Below are positions 47,774-59,636 of a stretch of 64,000 nucleotides of DNA, one piece after another. The position numbers and the translations under genes were made by a program. Within the stretch, counting starts at the first letter, position 1. Each line of letters opens with the position of its first letter. Under the pieces are notes generated by a model. That model was given only the letters and a program-made list of their open reading frames with translations, had not been told where the DNA came from and searched no databases. Source of the stretch: Prochilodus magdalenae (taxonomy: Eukaryota; Chordata; Actinopteri; Characiformes; Prochilodontidae); assembly GCA_024036415.1 (NCBI GenBank), contig JAMWET010000521.1, positions 268,501 through 332,500 on the forward strand, in the 5' to 3' direction.

Positions 47774-49204
47774 GGACCCTCGGACAGGTGTGAGCCTGAA
47801 AGGGTCAAGTTCCCACAGCGCTATACAGATGGGAGGAGTAAAGAATTCCACATTTAAATCTCACAGTAGAGATTTTCTCACATAAACTACACAGTCGGTG
47901 ATTAAATATCGTGTTATGTGAATCATATTCATAACTGGAACAGAGACTGTGTGGAAAGTGTAGATTAGCATGTTTCATCCAGAGCTATAAAACATTGTGC
48001 TGTAGAAAGAAACTCACCAGGAGTTCTTCAGGTCTGAGCCTCACTGTGCAGATTGTAAACGTATAGTCTATGTAATTAATGTGTAATAACTAGAAATGTC
48101 GTTCAGAGAGCAGTTATAACTCTATAAGACTTCTGTTGATGCAGAACAAGGAATTCCAGACAGAATTAGGAGTTGTATTGTTTATTTTGAACATAGACAC
48201 CATCTCCTTGGTTCTATCTCCCAAAAATGAAACACTGCTAGTCTATTAACACACTCTACAGTTATTATAATGTTATAAATGTATATTAGGGCTAATTCAT
48301 TACTGAGAAAACGGAGGACTCATGGCAGATGTCCAGATGTCTGAGGTCAGGCTAATGCCTGGATACCACATTACCGTGTATGAGCTTGTTAATACGAGCC
48401 GCAGCACAATGTGAGTTGTGTTGCTCTGGTAGAGCTGTGCATTATGAACTGGGCTACATCCTCCAGGATGTAGCTGCACTGCTGTAGCACCACCAGCACT
48501 ACAATATAAGTCATCATCACTGGCTTTAAATATCAGCCAGACGTCTGGTTCCATTCAGCACCACTGTGAACAGTTCTGAACACACCCAACCACTGGGACT
48601 GACCCAACCACTCATGTAGAACTTTCTCAAAGTCGGTGGACTTCCCGCTTGACTAGGCCACTCCTGCTGCGGTGAGAAGGTCAGAGGCTGCAGCTTAACT
48701 CTGCGTTTAGTTGTTTAACACACGTCATAATGAGTTAATTAACACATGCGCTCCACATCGCCACGTCTCTGAACGGCGTGTGTAGCAGATGAAAGAGGCC
48801 AGTGTGGATTCAGATCAGCTCGCGCACATCAATGACTGACCAAACAAACGGGCGGGCTAATGACTCCAGGTCCGCTCACACCTCGCTGTTCTATGCATCC
48901 TAATGTCCCCCTCACACACTCCGGAGGTCAGGGGGCTCCGAGGGAGGGGTGGGTGTGGGTCTGGGGTGGGGGTTTGTGGCTAGACGCTGCAGTGTGAAGG
49001 AGCTCTACACGCTCAGTTAAGCCTCATTAGTTACAATAAGCTTCTGACCCAATACACATTCGAGCTGTGATACAGCGCCGGTCCGGATCAGTGGATCACA
49101 GCTGCTGGGAGGCGCGTGTGCTCAAGTCAGGAGAAACACTGCCGAACAGCAGTTATTGATCTCATAGCCTGTCAATCAATCTGCCTAAATCTCTGTGTGT
49201 AACT

Positions 49205-49560
49205 GGAGTCACTTCATCAGGTCCACCTCCTATCTGCACTCACTGACCAGCTTACCAGCTCCACTGACCATACAGGACACTGTGTAGGTGTACAGGTCCA
49301 GACTGTAGTCCATCTGTTCCTCTGTGTACTGTATTACCCTGTTCCTCAATGGTCAGGACCCCCACAGGACCACCACAGAGCAGGTAGTATGTGGGTGGTG
49401 GATCATTCTCAGCACTGCAGTGACACTGACGTGGTGGTGGTGTGTTAGTGTGGGTGGTGCTGGTGTGAGTGGATCAGACACAGCAGTGCTGCTGGACACC
49501 TCAAGTGTCACTGCTGGACTGAGAATCGTCCACCAACCAGAACTATCCAGTTTATATCTG
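49205..49560. mobile_element. Foldback-family fragment
   Basis: It contains ATGGTCAGGACCCCCACAGG, GTGACACTGACGTGGTGGTG and CAGACACAGCAGTGCTGCTG, matching arms of the 8110-8930 and 33522-34440 elements. Only part of the element is present. Confidence 0.6.
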
Positions 49561-51460
49561 TCCTAGCTTGTTTTTCATAACTTCATATTACTGTTATATA
49601 AGATTTTTGAGGTACAATACTGGCGTATATCTACATCAGCCATGTAGCAGGTACAGTGGTTTAAACCATTAGAGCTGATACATAGGTACCCCCCACACTG
49701 GAGAGATCTACAGGAGCTGCTGGCTGTTAATCAAAGAGCTCAAAAGATCAACAAGACAGAACAGCTTGTTCACCTCCTTATCTAGAACGTCTCTTCCCAC
49801 CTCTGTATCTTATACGGAACACCGGGAGGAGAGGTTCCAAAGGAAACAGGACTGAGAGGGATCCCAGACGCAAGCTGCGCTCGTACAGACTGTAGGGCTC
49901 AGGATCAGACTCGAGATCAGACACAAGTCATCAGCTCCTTTACCTGGTCAGTCATCTATACGGTCAGGCTAGTTCGGTACTACATCTATAGATGTATACT
50001 ATACACTGTAGTGCATTCTACCTTTCCTACAATCATCTATCGTCCTGAGTAGAGACCGTGGATTACATAAACACAGCTTTGTCCACCAAGTATAGAAATA
50101 CAAACCACATTTACACACATTTTTAATTTTTTATATACAAGTACAGCTTTAGTATAATTAACAGTATATTATTATTATTATTATTATTATTAATAATAAT
50201 AATAGAGATCAGACACAAGTCTAATTGACACAAGCATAATTGAAGATGTGTATACAGTAGGGCTCCAACAAACAACTATCCCGATAGTCGAATAATTGCT
50301 CTATTTTATAAATGACTAATCGATTATGAATCACTCAGTCACCAAATATAACCCTTTTTGTTACACACAGAGACCGGACAGGGGAGCAGGACACAAGTAC
50401 AAGTATTTAATAAACTGAACAACTCAGACTGAACACAACCCAGACATACAACTGACCGGGAGACAGAGACCGGTAGGAGGACAAACACCAAGCAAGAACA
50501 CAGGGGACTACAGGGAGCCTAGGGGAACAAAGACTAACAAGGGAAGGGGCGGACAAGGAGCTCATGGACATGACAAGACCGAAACAGAAAGCCAGAGAAG
50601 ACAGACAGACAGGAGCAGGACAGGGCAGGATGTGACACTTATGTAGCTATTGGCCTTTAAAGTTAGCCTGAGGTGGGTTTATGTATTCACCAGTTAACTG
50701 TGAAGACAGTAAAGATCAATAACTCATTTACAAACCCACTGCAAACACGGAAGATAAAATTCCAAACTCCAGGAAAACAAAACTCTAATGTCTCTCTCCT
50801 GCCAAAACCCAAACCCAGGGATACGGGACAGGGGAAGCAGCAGCAGCGGTAAAAAGCATAACATGGAAGACCACGTCCCCCACGACTCCACTGGTAGAAT
50901 CCGCTGCTAACCGAGACTGCAGTGGAGGAGTCGTTGCACTCCAAGCGTACAGAGGTATGTGGCGTGTGGAGGCTTCTTCTGTTAATCAAGTTAAAATAAG
51001 TCAATAAATCCAAATACAGAGACCAAACACATCCTGCTGCACACTTTCACACATGATAACTATTAACTGACCCCAACACACTGGTGAAAAACGACACACG
51101 TGGTTTAGGTTATGGCACATGTCATATTTAGATATTTTTCCCAATAAGGTAAACTCGAAATTAGAAATTTACAGAAAAGGGACGAGTGTTCTTCTGAAGA
51201 GGGTCACGCCTGCGGAGTCTCTTCTCACACCGATCTCACAGACTCCATTTCCTATAACCCACTCCCCGATGATGTCACGTTCACATGTGCACCATCTCCC
51301 AAACCCATTACCATGGCTGCGTCCAAAACCGCCTATTACCGTACCAGTGGGCGAAAGCTCTTTCCAAATCCGCAGTAGCAGTAGGGGAAAGCTCCCTGGA
51401 TGGCCGTTCTCTCTGTGATCTTGTTTGCTACGCTGGATCTGAATGTATTATTAAACCAGA

Positions 51461-51466
<6 letters not shown>

Positions 51467-51530
<64 letters not shown>
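51467..51530. repeat. (AAT)n microsatellite
   Basis: About 21 AAT units. Confidence 0.95.
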
Positions 51531-51531
<1 letters not shown>

Positions 51532-52094
51532 TATTCTTGTGTAGTGCTTTTCACAAACCCAAAGCCGCCTACAGTTGATCGTAGGTGTCCTACAGGAAAG
51601 AAACAAACATTGATAAAGACATGGAGGTAGACAGTAGACAATACGAGTATGATCGTTTAAGAGAGCGGTTTGGTCTTGGGGCAGGGTATAAGCGAGGGTG
51701 AAGAGAGATGTGTTTTCAGATTAGATTTAAATACAGAGAGGGAATTGGACTGCTTGACCTGGGGTGGGAAAGAGTTCCAGAGTCGAGAAGCAGGTCTGGA
51801 AAATGCTTGGTCGCTCAGTCCATGCAGGATGAATGGAGGAATGGTGAGTTTGTAAGGAAGAAGGTCAGACAGGTGAGAAGGAGAGATCAGACAGGTAAGA
51901 ACGAGCTTTCTAGGTGAGCAGGAAAACTTTGAATTGTATTCTGTATTTGAGCCTTGAGTGACAGCAGAAGTAGAGGAGGTATGACCTGAGAGAGTGAACT
52001 GCTTTCTATTAGGTATAATGAAAACCAGTCCAGGGCAGTGCCATCAATGCCCAGCTCATGCAGCCTTGACAGAAGACTGGAATGACACTGTCCT

Positions 52095-53015
52095 GTCTTG
52101 TCTACCCCTCTACAAAGGCTGCTCAGTGGAGGCTTACATAGCCGGAGCATCAGGTGAGGCTTGTTGGGTGATTAGCCTGGGGCATTCTGGGGTTTGGAGT
52201 TCTGGGCTGTAGTTGCCTCATGGAGGCGCCTTTGCTGTCGCCCTCTGCTGGCAGCAGGCGGCACCGCATGAACCCTTACACCGTCCATCAGCACACAGAG
52301 GTCGTGTAAAAGTTTTGTATATGTACTGTTTATGAGTAAAAGCTGCTGCTTACGAATTGTAGTTATTTTATCTTGGAGAACAAATTTCCCTCATTATTTT
52401 AAACAAAATGGTCTAAAATAAAATGTGAACATCATTAAAGTTTCAGCGTTTTCAGGTTCACTTCTCAATCCATACCCTCCATACATGGACACTAACCTGC
52501 TGACTTTGCAGGGACCATCTATACCCTCTTATTCAGCCTATAACAGTTCAGCCCCGCCCACTGATATGGAGAGTTTCAGCAGAGAGCTCTTCTTATCTTA
52601 AAGCAGGCTGTCATGGCGCGGTTGGGGGTGTGGACCCAAGCGCAGGGCAGGAATCCGTTTGCGGCGATGTAAATGTTAAATTGCAAGCAAACCGACTTCC
52701 TGGATGTGGATGCGCGTGAAACTGTGTGTGAAGTGTTTTGGGAACGTGTTTTGGAATTCTGGTTTAGGCGGGGATCGAACCCCCAACCTTAGGGCCACTG
52801 AGCTATGCGGTAGTACACGTGAGATAAGTCAGGAGGGTTTTGTGAAAGAGAGGGAGAAATGGCGGGAAAACAAACAAAGGAGACGCCAGGATTGCTTCTC
52901 AAAACAAAAGGAGAAGCTGATAAAAATCAGAAATAAACAGAAGAGGGTTTAACAGAAAGGGGACTTGTGGATCTTTGTGTGGCGAGTGACCCATGCTCTC
53001 TACACTTGTTTCTTT

Positions 53016-53091
<76 letters not shown>

Positions 53092-53300
53092 GTGTACCGT
53101 ACCGGCTACCCCTCTACAAAGGTGCAGCGGAGGCGTTTGTGTGGTAGGGGCTTATATGGCTGTCGCCTCAGGTGCGGCTCGTTGGCTTGATCAGCCCGGG
53201 GCATTCTGGGGTTTGGAGTTCCGGGCTGTAGTTCCGCCAGAACGGCGCCGCCGCGGCCGCCCTCTGCTGGCTGCCGGCGGTACAGCCCGGACCCTTACAC
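52095..53300. repeat. Paired ~190-bp repeats enclosing a tRNA-like segment and (TTTC)n
   Basis: 52100-52285 and 53100-53300 share CTCTACAAAGG, GGGGCATTCTGGGGTTTGGA, GGCTGTAGTT and CGCCCTCTGCTGGC in direct orientation. Between them are a tRNA-like stretch (minus strand 52816-52767, CATAGCTCAGTGG and GGGTTCGATCCCC) and a (TTTC)n run at 53018-53090. This could be a non-autonomous retroelement with terminal repeats, but class is unproven. Confidence 0.5.
53018..53090. repeat. (TTTC)n microsatellite
   Basis: About 18 uninterrupted TTTC units; overlapping frames read FLSFFLS. Confidence 0.95.
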
Positions 53301-53612
53301 AGGCACAGTAACACAAACCACCTGACTGATTCTAAAGGCTGGAAAAGAATCATGTAGGATGATTTGGTGTATAGAACCACATTAATATTATAATTTAACC
53401 TCAATAAATAAAAATACAAGAAGAAAAACTAAAATAAAAGAAAAATAAGAGTTTCAAACCCATAGGGATGAAATATATAACATACTGGCGCCCTCTTCTG
53501 GTCACCTCAGGGTGTTCACCTGGTAGGTAACTGCTAGCAGACAACTTTTATCAGCTCCACATTCACACACATACAAAAACGATTCCAGGAGTCGTTTATT
53601 CAAAATACAGTG

Positions 53613-53618
53613 TTTATT
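53613..53618 (-). other. Possible poly(A) signal of mespa-like gene
   Basis: Plus-strand TTTATT is AATAAA on the gene strand, about 200 bp past the stop. A second copy lies at 53595-53600. Confidence 0.4.
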
Positions 53619-53814
53619 ATAAATATGTATTAAATATAGTTTTGTATTTACAAAAGACAGACATACATAACATACATAAATATATTAATTAGTATATTAA
53701 AAGATCTAAAGCCAAACATTTTGCTGGCGTTTATTAGTCAGTGTGTTTGGTTTCACAGTATGGAGGTAAGGTGGGGGTGGAGGGTGGGTTTGGTAGTGGA
53801 TGGTCGTTTGGTCC

Positions 53815-55814
53815 TCAGCTCCAAAAGGCTTGTGGAACAAGCTGGTAGCCGTAAACCTGTGAAGGAGAAACGAGAAAGAGAGTGAGCGCTGGGAACGTCA
53901 GTGTTTCCATTTCTACATGACTGGCATTTTAAAATGAAGTTTAAAACTCGAAAATACGGAAGGTCAAACTCCAACCATTTGTGCACCCCTGGTCACATGA
54001 CCTGCTTATTTGACTTTCTAAACTCTAAATAAGTGAACACTTTTTACACTAATGCTGCTCATTTACTGAGAGAGACAAAAATAAATAAATAAATTAATAA
54101 ATAAATAAAATAAAACATAAAATGTGATCTTTGCAAAAGTTATGGCACATTTATATTTCATGTCATATGTGATTATTAGTGTGTAAACTATTATTGAAAG
54201 GTTTGTGTAAGGTTGGCTTATTGGCACACTCTTCTGCTCATCTTAAAGTGTCTTAAGTGTTTATTTTATTTATTTATTTATTTATTTGTTTGTTTGTTTG
54301 TTTGTTTTGCTAACTATGCTAACATTAACAAAAGGCTTTTATTTTTTAAGTAAATGTTATGTTTTATTTGTTTGTTATTATATGTAAAATGTGTGTGTAT
54401 ATAAACACGATATAAATGTGACTAGGAGATCATAAATTTCAGACTACAGTATTATTGAACATGTTAAATTATATATGATGTTTAGATGCTGTATAACGTT
54501 AAGTAATGTTAAGAGCCCGTACTGGCGCCCTCTCCTGGTCGTCTAAAGATATTGTTTTTTGCTAACTCTGCTAAGCCTGGGGTTTGTTGAAATGAACATT
54601 AGAATTTAAAATTAGAAATTTAAAGACCACTGCTATAGAATTTAAAGACCTGCTGCTATAGAATTTAAAGACCTGCTGCTATAGAATTTAAAGACCACTG
54701 CTATAGAATTTAAGGACCACTGCTATAGAATTTAAAGACCACTGCTATAGAATTTAAAGACCACTTCTATAGAATTTAAAGACCTGCTGCTATAGAATTT
54801 AAGGACCACTGCTATAGAATTTAAAGACCACTGCTATAGAATTTAAAGACCACTGCTATAGAATTTAAGGACCACTTCTATAGAATTTAAAGACCACTGC
54901 TATAGAATTTAAGGACCATTGCTGTAGAATTTAAAGACCTTCTGCTATAGAATTTAAAGACCTGCTGCTATAGAATTTAAAGACCACTGCTATAGAATTT
55001 AAGGACCACTGCTATAGAATTTGAGGACCACTGGTGTAGACCACCCTAGAGTATGAGCTGGAGATGTACACTTTACACCTCCAACTGATGAGAGTCAGTG
55101 CCCGTATCCCAGTGTACGTACCTGGCACGGCGGTGTCAGCTGACCACACTGCTGCGGCTGAAACGCGGTCACGTTCAGATCTGAGCTGTAGATCTGATCT
55201 GCCCAGGCTCCTGAAAGCTGACCGCTGGGCTGGACCTTGTCCGTTCCCTGGTCTGCGTAAACCATGTTGCTGCTGTGATGCTCTCCAGCGTAGCCGGCGT
55301 ACTCTGGTCCTTGTGTGGAGCTGCACTGAAAGTATCCCAGAAACTCTGGAGAACTTCCACATCCGCTGCTGCCGTCCATCTGCTTCTTCTGGGCCAGGTG
55401 CTCTTCGGTGAGGCCCAGCTGAGCAGACAGGTGGGAGATGTAGCGGATGGTGAGGCGCAGAGTCTCGATCTTGGTCAGGGTTTGTCCGGCCGGGGCCACG
55501 GACGGAGGAAGGTAGGTTCGGAGATGGTGAAGAGCTTTGGTTAGGTCCCTCATCCTCAGCTTCTCCTTCTCGCTGGCGTTCTGACGCTGCTCACTTGGGT
55601 TCTTCAGCCTGGATCTCCTGGAGCCGGGCTTTTTGGCTGGTTTCTCTCGGCCCGCCTTGCTGGGCCTGCCTGGCTTGTTGGGGCGGCGGGACGGGGAGCT
55701 GCTGAACTCCGTTGAAGGAGCTGGCGAGACGGTTTCCGGAGAGGAGATGCTGTAGAGCTCGGAGTCTGAGCTCCACAGGCTCTGAGGGTGCTGGCACAGG
55801 CTGGATGGATCCAT
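53815..55814 (-). CDS. mespa: Mesp-family bHLH transcription factor (mespa-like), 2 exons, 244 aa
   Basis: Second Mesp gene, in tandem with and on the same strand as the mespb-like gene. Exon 1 is 55814-55122 (231 codons, donor GCCAG|GTACGT) and exon 2 is 53856-53815 (13 codons plus TGA, acceptor CCTTCACAG). The bHLH domain at about residues 76-132 is nearly identical to the other copy (KLRMRDLTKALHHLR, YLPPSVAPAGQTLTKIETLR). A Pro/Lys/Arg-rich stretch precedes it. The tail is Gln/Ser-rich and ends VYGYQLVPQAFWS. An upstream in-frame ATG at 56000 was rejected because the TATA-like and T-box-like elements lie between it and 55814. Family assignment is firm; the a-type call is inferred. Confidence 0.9.
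54615..55040. repeat. 22-bp minisatellite in the mespa intron
   Basis: About 19 units of GAATTTAAAGACCACTGCTA plus TA, with variants such as CTGCTGC. It ends about 80 bp from the exon 1 donor site. Confidence 0.9.
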
Positions 55815-55863
55815 GCTAGAGGGCTTTGGAGAGCGAATGAAGGCAAGAGCCTGAGGCTGGAGG

Positions 55864-55871
55864 TTTTTATG
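55864..55871 (-). promoter_or_regulatory. TATA-like box of mespa-like gene
   Basis: The minus strand reads CATAAAAACC, about 50 bp upstream of the ATG and 10 bp below the T-box-like cluster. The layout is the same as in the mespb-like gene. Confidence 0.45.
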
Positions 55872-55881
55872 CTGGAGCAGA

Positions 55882-55901
55882 AGGTGCGAGGTGACACCTC
55901 T
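55882..55901 (-). promoter_or_regulatory. T-box-like site cluster, proximal mespa promoter
   Basis: The plus strand reads AGGTGCGAGGTGACACCTCT. It contains the everted pair AGGTGACACCT and lies 68-87 bp upstream of the ATG, the same spacing as the matching cluster at 45981-46000. Confidence 0.6.
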
Positions 55902-56484
55902 GCAGGCTCTGAGCAGCCGGGGCTCCAGGCCAGTGTATGGGAAAGGCTGGTGGAGGCCACAGAAGCAGAGGTGTGAATTTTGACTCCTCTTCAGCAGCAC
56001 AGCTCTGCGCTCTGACTGAGTTTCTCTCTAATGTACAGGTTTAAATCCTATACGTCCTATACGCCTAACACACACCGCTGGTCAAATGTTTGGGGTCAGT
56101 CAGTGGACAGGAATTGTGACCACATTTTAAACCACATTTCTGCTCATTTAGACGGTTTGGATTTAAACAGAGCTGGGTGGAGTGGTTTGGTGGGACACAG
56201 TCTGGTCTTAGAGTCAGAACTGTTTACAGTGGTGGTGAATGGAACCAGACATCCACCTCTCAAAGCTCATGAAAAGATTTACATTTATAATGAAAGTCAG
56301 TGGATCAGTATACAGTATATACATGAATTCATATACCAGACAAACCAATCTAAATGGATGCTGTTGATGATCATACAATGAACAGCTCCAACTGATGAGA
56401 GTCTGAAACACTACAAATCCTAATATACCACATATACTCTTCAAATGTCAAAATTTATATATATATATAAAACCCTCTCATGGA

Positions 56485-56610
56485 ATTATCCAGTCCACCT
56501 TAAACCCCTGCAAAATGGAATTATCCAGTCCACCTTAAAAACCCCTTATGTAATAATCCAGTCCACCTTAAAAACCCCTTATGTAATAATCCAGTCCACC
56601 TTAAACCCCT
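56485..56610. repeat. ~37-bp tandem repeat
   Basis: About four units containing ATTATCCAGTCCACCTTAAA or AATAATCCAGTCCACCTTAA. Confidence 0.8.
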
Positions 56611-57540
56611 CCAGAGTGGAGCTGTACAGGAGGATGGAGCAGCTTAAAACACCCCTCATCTGGAATTATCCAGTCACCTTACCCTGCAGTGGAGCTGATA
56701 GAACCCTCTCAAGGTTTATTACTAAGCTGATAGAACAAGGTTTATTACTAAGCAGGTTTGGAGCGATTCTATTGGTCGGTCCATCATGAATATTCACTAA
56801 CCTGAAAGGAGAACTAGAGCTTTTACACTGTGCAGAAAAAGAGATCAAAGTTTTTAGAGGTGGAGATATGGAGGAGTATCATACTGTGTACATCAGGAGT
56901 AGATGTGGTGTATCAGGATATGGACTGGTTCAGACTCTCAGCAGGTGGAGCTGTTCAGTGTACCACTGTAGAGTCTTTAAGACCACCAGCTACATGCAGT
57001 TAGAGGGGTTAGGGTTAGGGTTAGTACCCAAATATATATGTATTTATTATGGTGTGGATTCAGCACCCACATCAAACCACATCTGTAGCTGATTTTGGAG
57101 GTGTAAATAAGTTCACACTTCATTTTTATTTATTTGGAATCTCTCTCTGAGTGTAATCAGTGTATGAGGTTTAAAGGCTAAGCAGTGCAGTTGACCTTAA
57201 TGATGTTTAATCGGGCTTAATAACCTCCATTAGTGCGTTACACTGGAGGTGTGACATTTCCACTGATTGGTGATCAGAGTCTCTGCGGATGCGTGACTGA
57301 GGGAGCAGTTAACGCCGGAGCTGTGAGGGAACAGCCTGATTGACCCTGTCACCCTAAAGCTCTGTGTACCTGAGTTACAGTGGAGTCCCCAAGGTAAACT
57401 ACTCCTCCAGGGCCAGTGTCAGTTCCTCCCTTTAGTCCTCCACTGGAGTAACAGTACTAAAGTATGTACCTTCAGATGTACTTAAGTATGGAGAGTACCA
57501 GTACTAAAGTATGTACCTTCAGATGTACTAAAGTATGGAG

Positions 57541-57626
57541 AGTGTGTGTGGGTGGGTGTGTGTGTGTGTGGGTGGGTGTGTGTGTGTGTTTGGTATATGT
57601 GTGAGTGTGTGTGTGTATGTGTGTAT

Positions 57627-57665
<39 letters not shown>

Positions 57666-57689
57666 TGTGTGTGTGTGTGTTTGGTATAT

Positions 57690-57732
<43 letters not shown>

Positions 57733-57826
57733 TGTGTTAGTGTGTGTGTGTGTATGTGTGTGTGTGTGTATGTGTGCGTTAGTGTGTGTGTGTGTGTGTG
57801 TATGTGTGTTAGTGTGTGTGTGTGTA

Positions 57827-57902
<76 letters not shown>

Positions 57903-57944
57903 TGTGTGTGGGTTAGTGTGTGTGTGTGTGTGTGTGTGTGTTGT
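57541..57944. repeat. (GT)n compound microsatellite
   Basis: About 400 bp of GT with GGGT, GTTA and GTAT interruptions. Frames reading VCVCV are artefacts. Confidence 0.95.
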
Positions 57945-58960
57945 AGTCGAACACTGCTGGGATGCTTTCTCAGCTACAGATCTCTGAGGTTGAGTCTAGA
58001 ACTCTAGAGCTGTGGTTCTTCTGCCTGTGGTCGGGCTTTTCCCGCCGGGGTGCTGAGTTTCCTAGTGGAGGTCACTGTGCTGGCCCTCATCCTACTCTCT
58101 CTCTCTGGGTTCAGGTCGCTGGGTGCGGGAGTGAGAGAGTGAGGGGTGCTGTGTCGAGTTTCACACCTCTGTATTTTGGAGAGAAAGCTGAGGCTGCACC
58201 TGTGTGTGTCCCTCTACACTTTCATCCTCCTTTCCTTCATCAGCCTCTCCAGGAGGCCAACAGCAGCACCACCGAAATGACCAGTCCACTCCCGAAACAC
58301 TACAGAACGTCCACTGCTGATTATATAACTATAGGAGGTGCAGAACGGTGTGGAGAACCAGGCTGCAGATGATTCATCAATAATTACGTTCCTGTTTATT
58401 TTATATCACAGTATAATAACTTCTTATGTAAACAATGAAACAGGAATATTGATAATTCCGGTGTGTAACTGGGAAAACCTTCCATATACGGTATGAATTC
58501 GGCAGGTTGGGATAGTAAGGATAACCGCACATCCCGCATGTGATCACGGACCTATTAGATGAACTCCAGGGTGAAGCTGAAGCTGGGTGAGGGGGCTGTG
58601 GTCGTTGGGGTCCCTGCCTGAGCTCCACCAGTGCTGTAGATTTGTTTCTCCGTTAAGCCTCTAATGGGCCGTGGATGGAACCCTGTGGGACCCCGAGCTG
58701 ACCGGTGCTCCTGTGGGACAGGGACAGTATCCGTGCAGTGTTTGACGCCCGGGGTGCTAAACAAAACAAGCTCCTCAGCACGAGAACTCTTACCGGGTAA
58801 TAAACTCCCGACCCTGGCGCCGCTGCCCCCGCTGGTCCTGGTTAGAGTTAGCGTAGCCGCGGTGCGGTACGGAGGTCAGGGATGATCTCCAGGTCCTGCG
58901 GGTAAAGAGATCATCCAGATTCCTCCTCACACCTTCAGCTCCAATAAAGCTCCATCACCC

Positions 58961-58981
58961 GAGGTGTCACCTCCTCACACC
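58961..58981 (+). promoter_or_regulatory. Distal T-box-like cluster upstream of mespa
   Basis: GAGGTGTCACCTCCTCACAC plus C; its inverse is GGTGTGAGGAGGTGACACCT, the mesp proximal module with a short insertion. It lies about 3.15 kb upstream of the mespa ATG, in opposite orientation to the proximal module. Confidence 0.4.
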
Positions 58982-59004
58982 AGAGTCCTGCTGTTATTAC
59001 AACT

Positions 59005-59139
59005 GCCTCACCTCTCTCTCTCTCCCTCTCAGTCTCTCTCTCTTATTATCTCTCTCTCCCCCTTTCACTCCCCCTCTCAGTCTCTAGCTCTCAGTCTCTC
59101 TCTCTCTCTCTTTCACTCCCCCTCTCAGTCTCTATCTCT

Positions 59140-59178
<39 letters not shown>

Positions 59179-59273
59179 ACTCCCCCTCTCAGTCTCTCTT
59201 TAAGTCTCTCTCTTTTCCCCTTTCACTCCCCCTCTCAGTCTCTCTCTCTCCCACTCTCTCTCCCTCTTTCACT

Positions 59274-59312
<39 letters not shown>

Positions 59313-59349
59313 CCTCTCTCTCTCTCCCACTCTCTCTCTCCCCCTTTCA

Positions 59350-59385
<36 letters not shown>

Positions 59386-59401
59386 TTCACTCCCCCTCTC
59401 A

Positions 59402-59432
<31 letters not shown>

Positions 59433-59601
59433 CCTTTCACTGCCCCTCTCAGTCTCTTTCTCTCTCTCCCACTTTCTCCCATTTCTCTTTCTCTCCCCCT
59501 CTCAATCTCTCTCTCTCTCTTTTCCCCTTTCACTCCCCCCTTAGTCTCTCTCTCTCTCTCTTATTCTCTCTCTCTCCCACTCTCTCTCTCCCTCTTTCAC
59601 T

Positions 59602-59636
<35 letters not shown>

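Noticed and set aside
55815..56000. Upstream in-frame ATG extending the mespa-like protein by 62 codons
   Set aside because: The extension would span the TATA-like box and T-box-like cluster conserved in position with the other mesp gene, so 55814 is the better start.
57535..58007. Cys/Val-rich ORFs
   Set aside because: They translate a (GT)n microsatellite. The same applies to 24169-24396.
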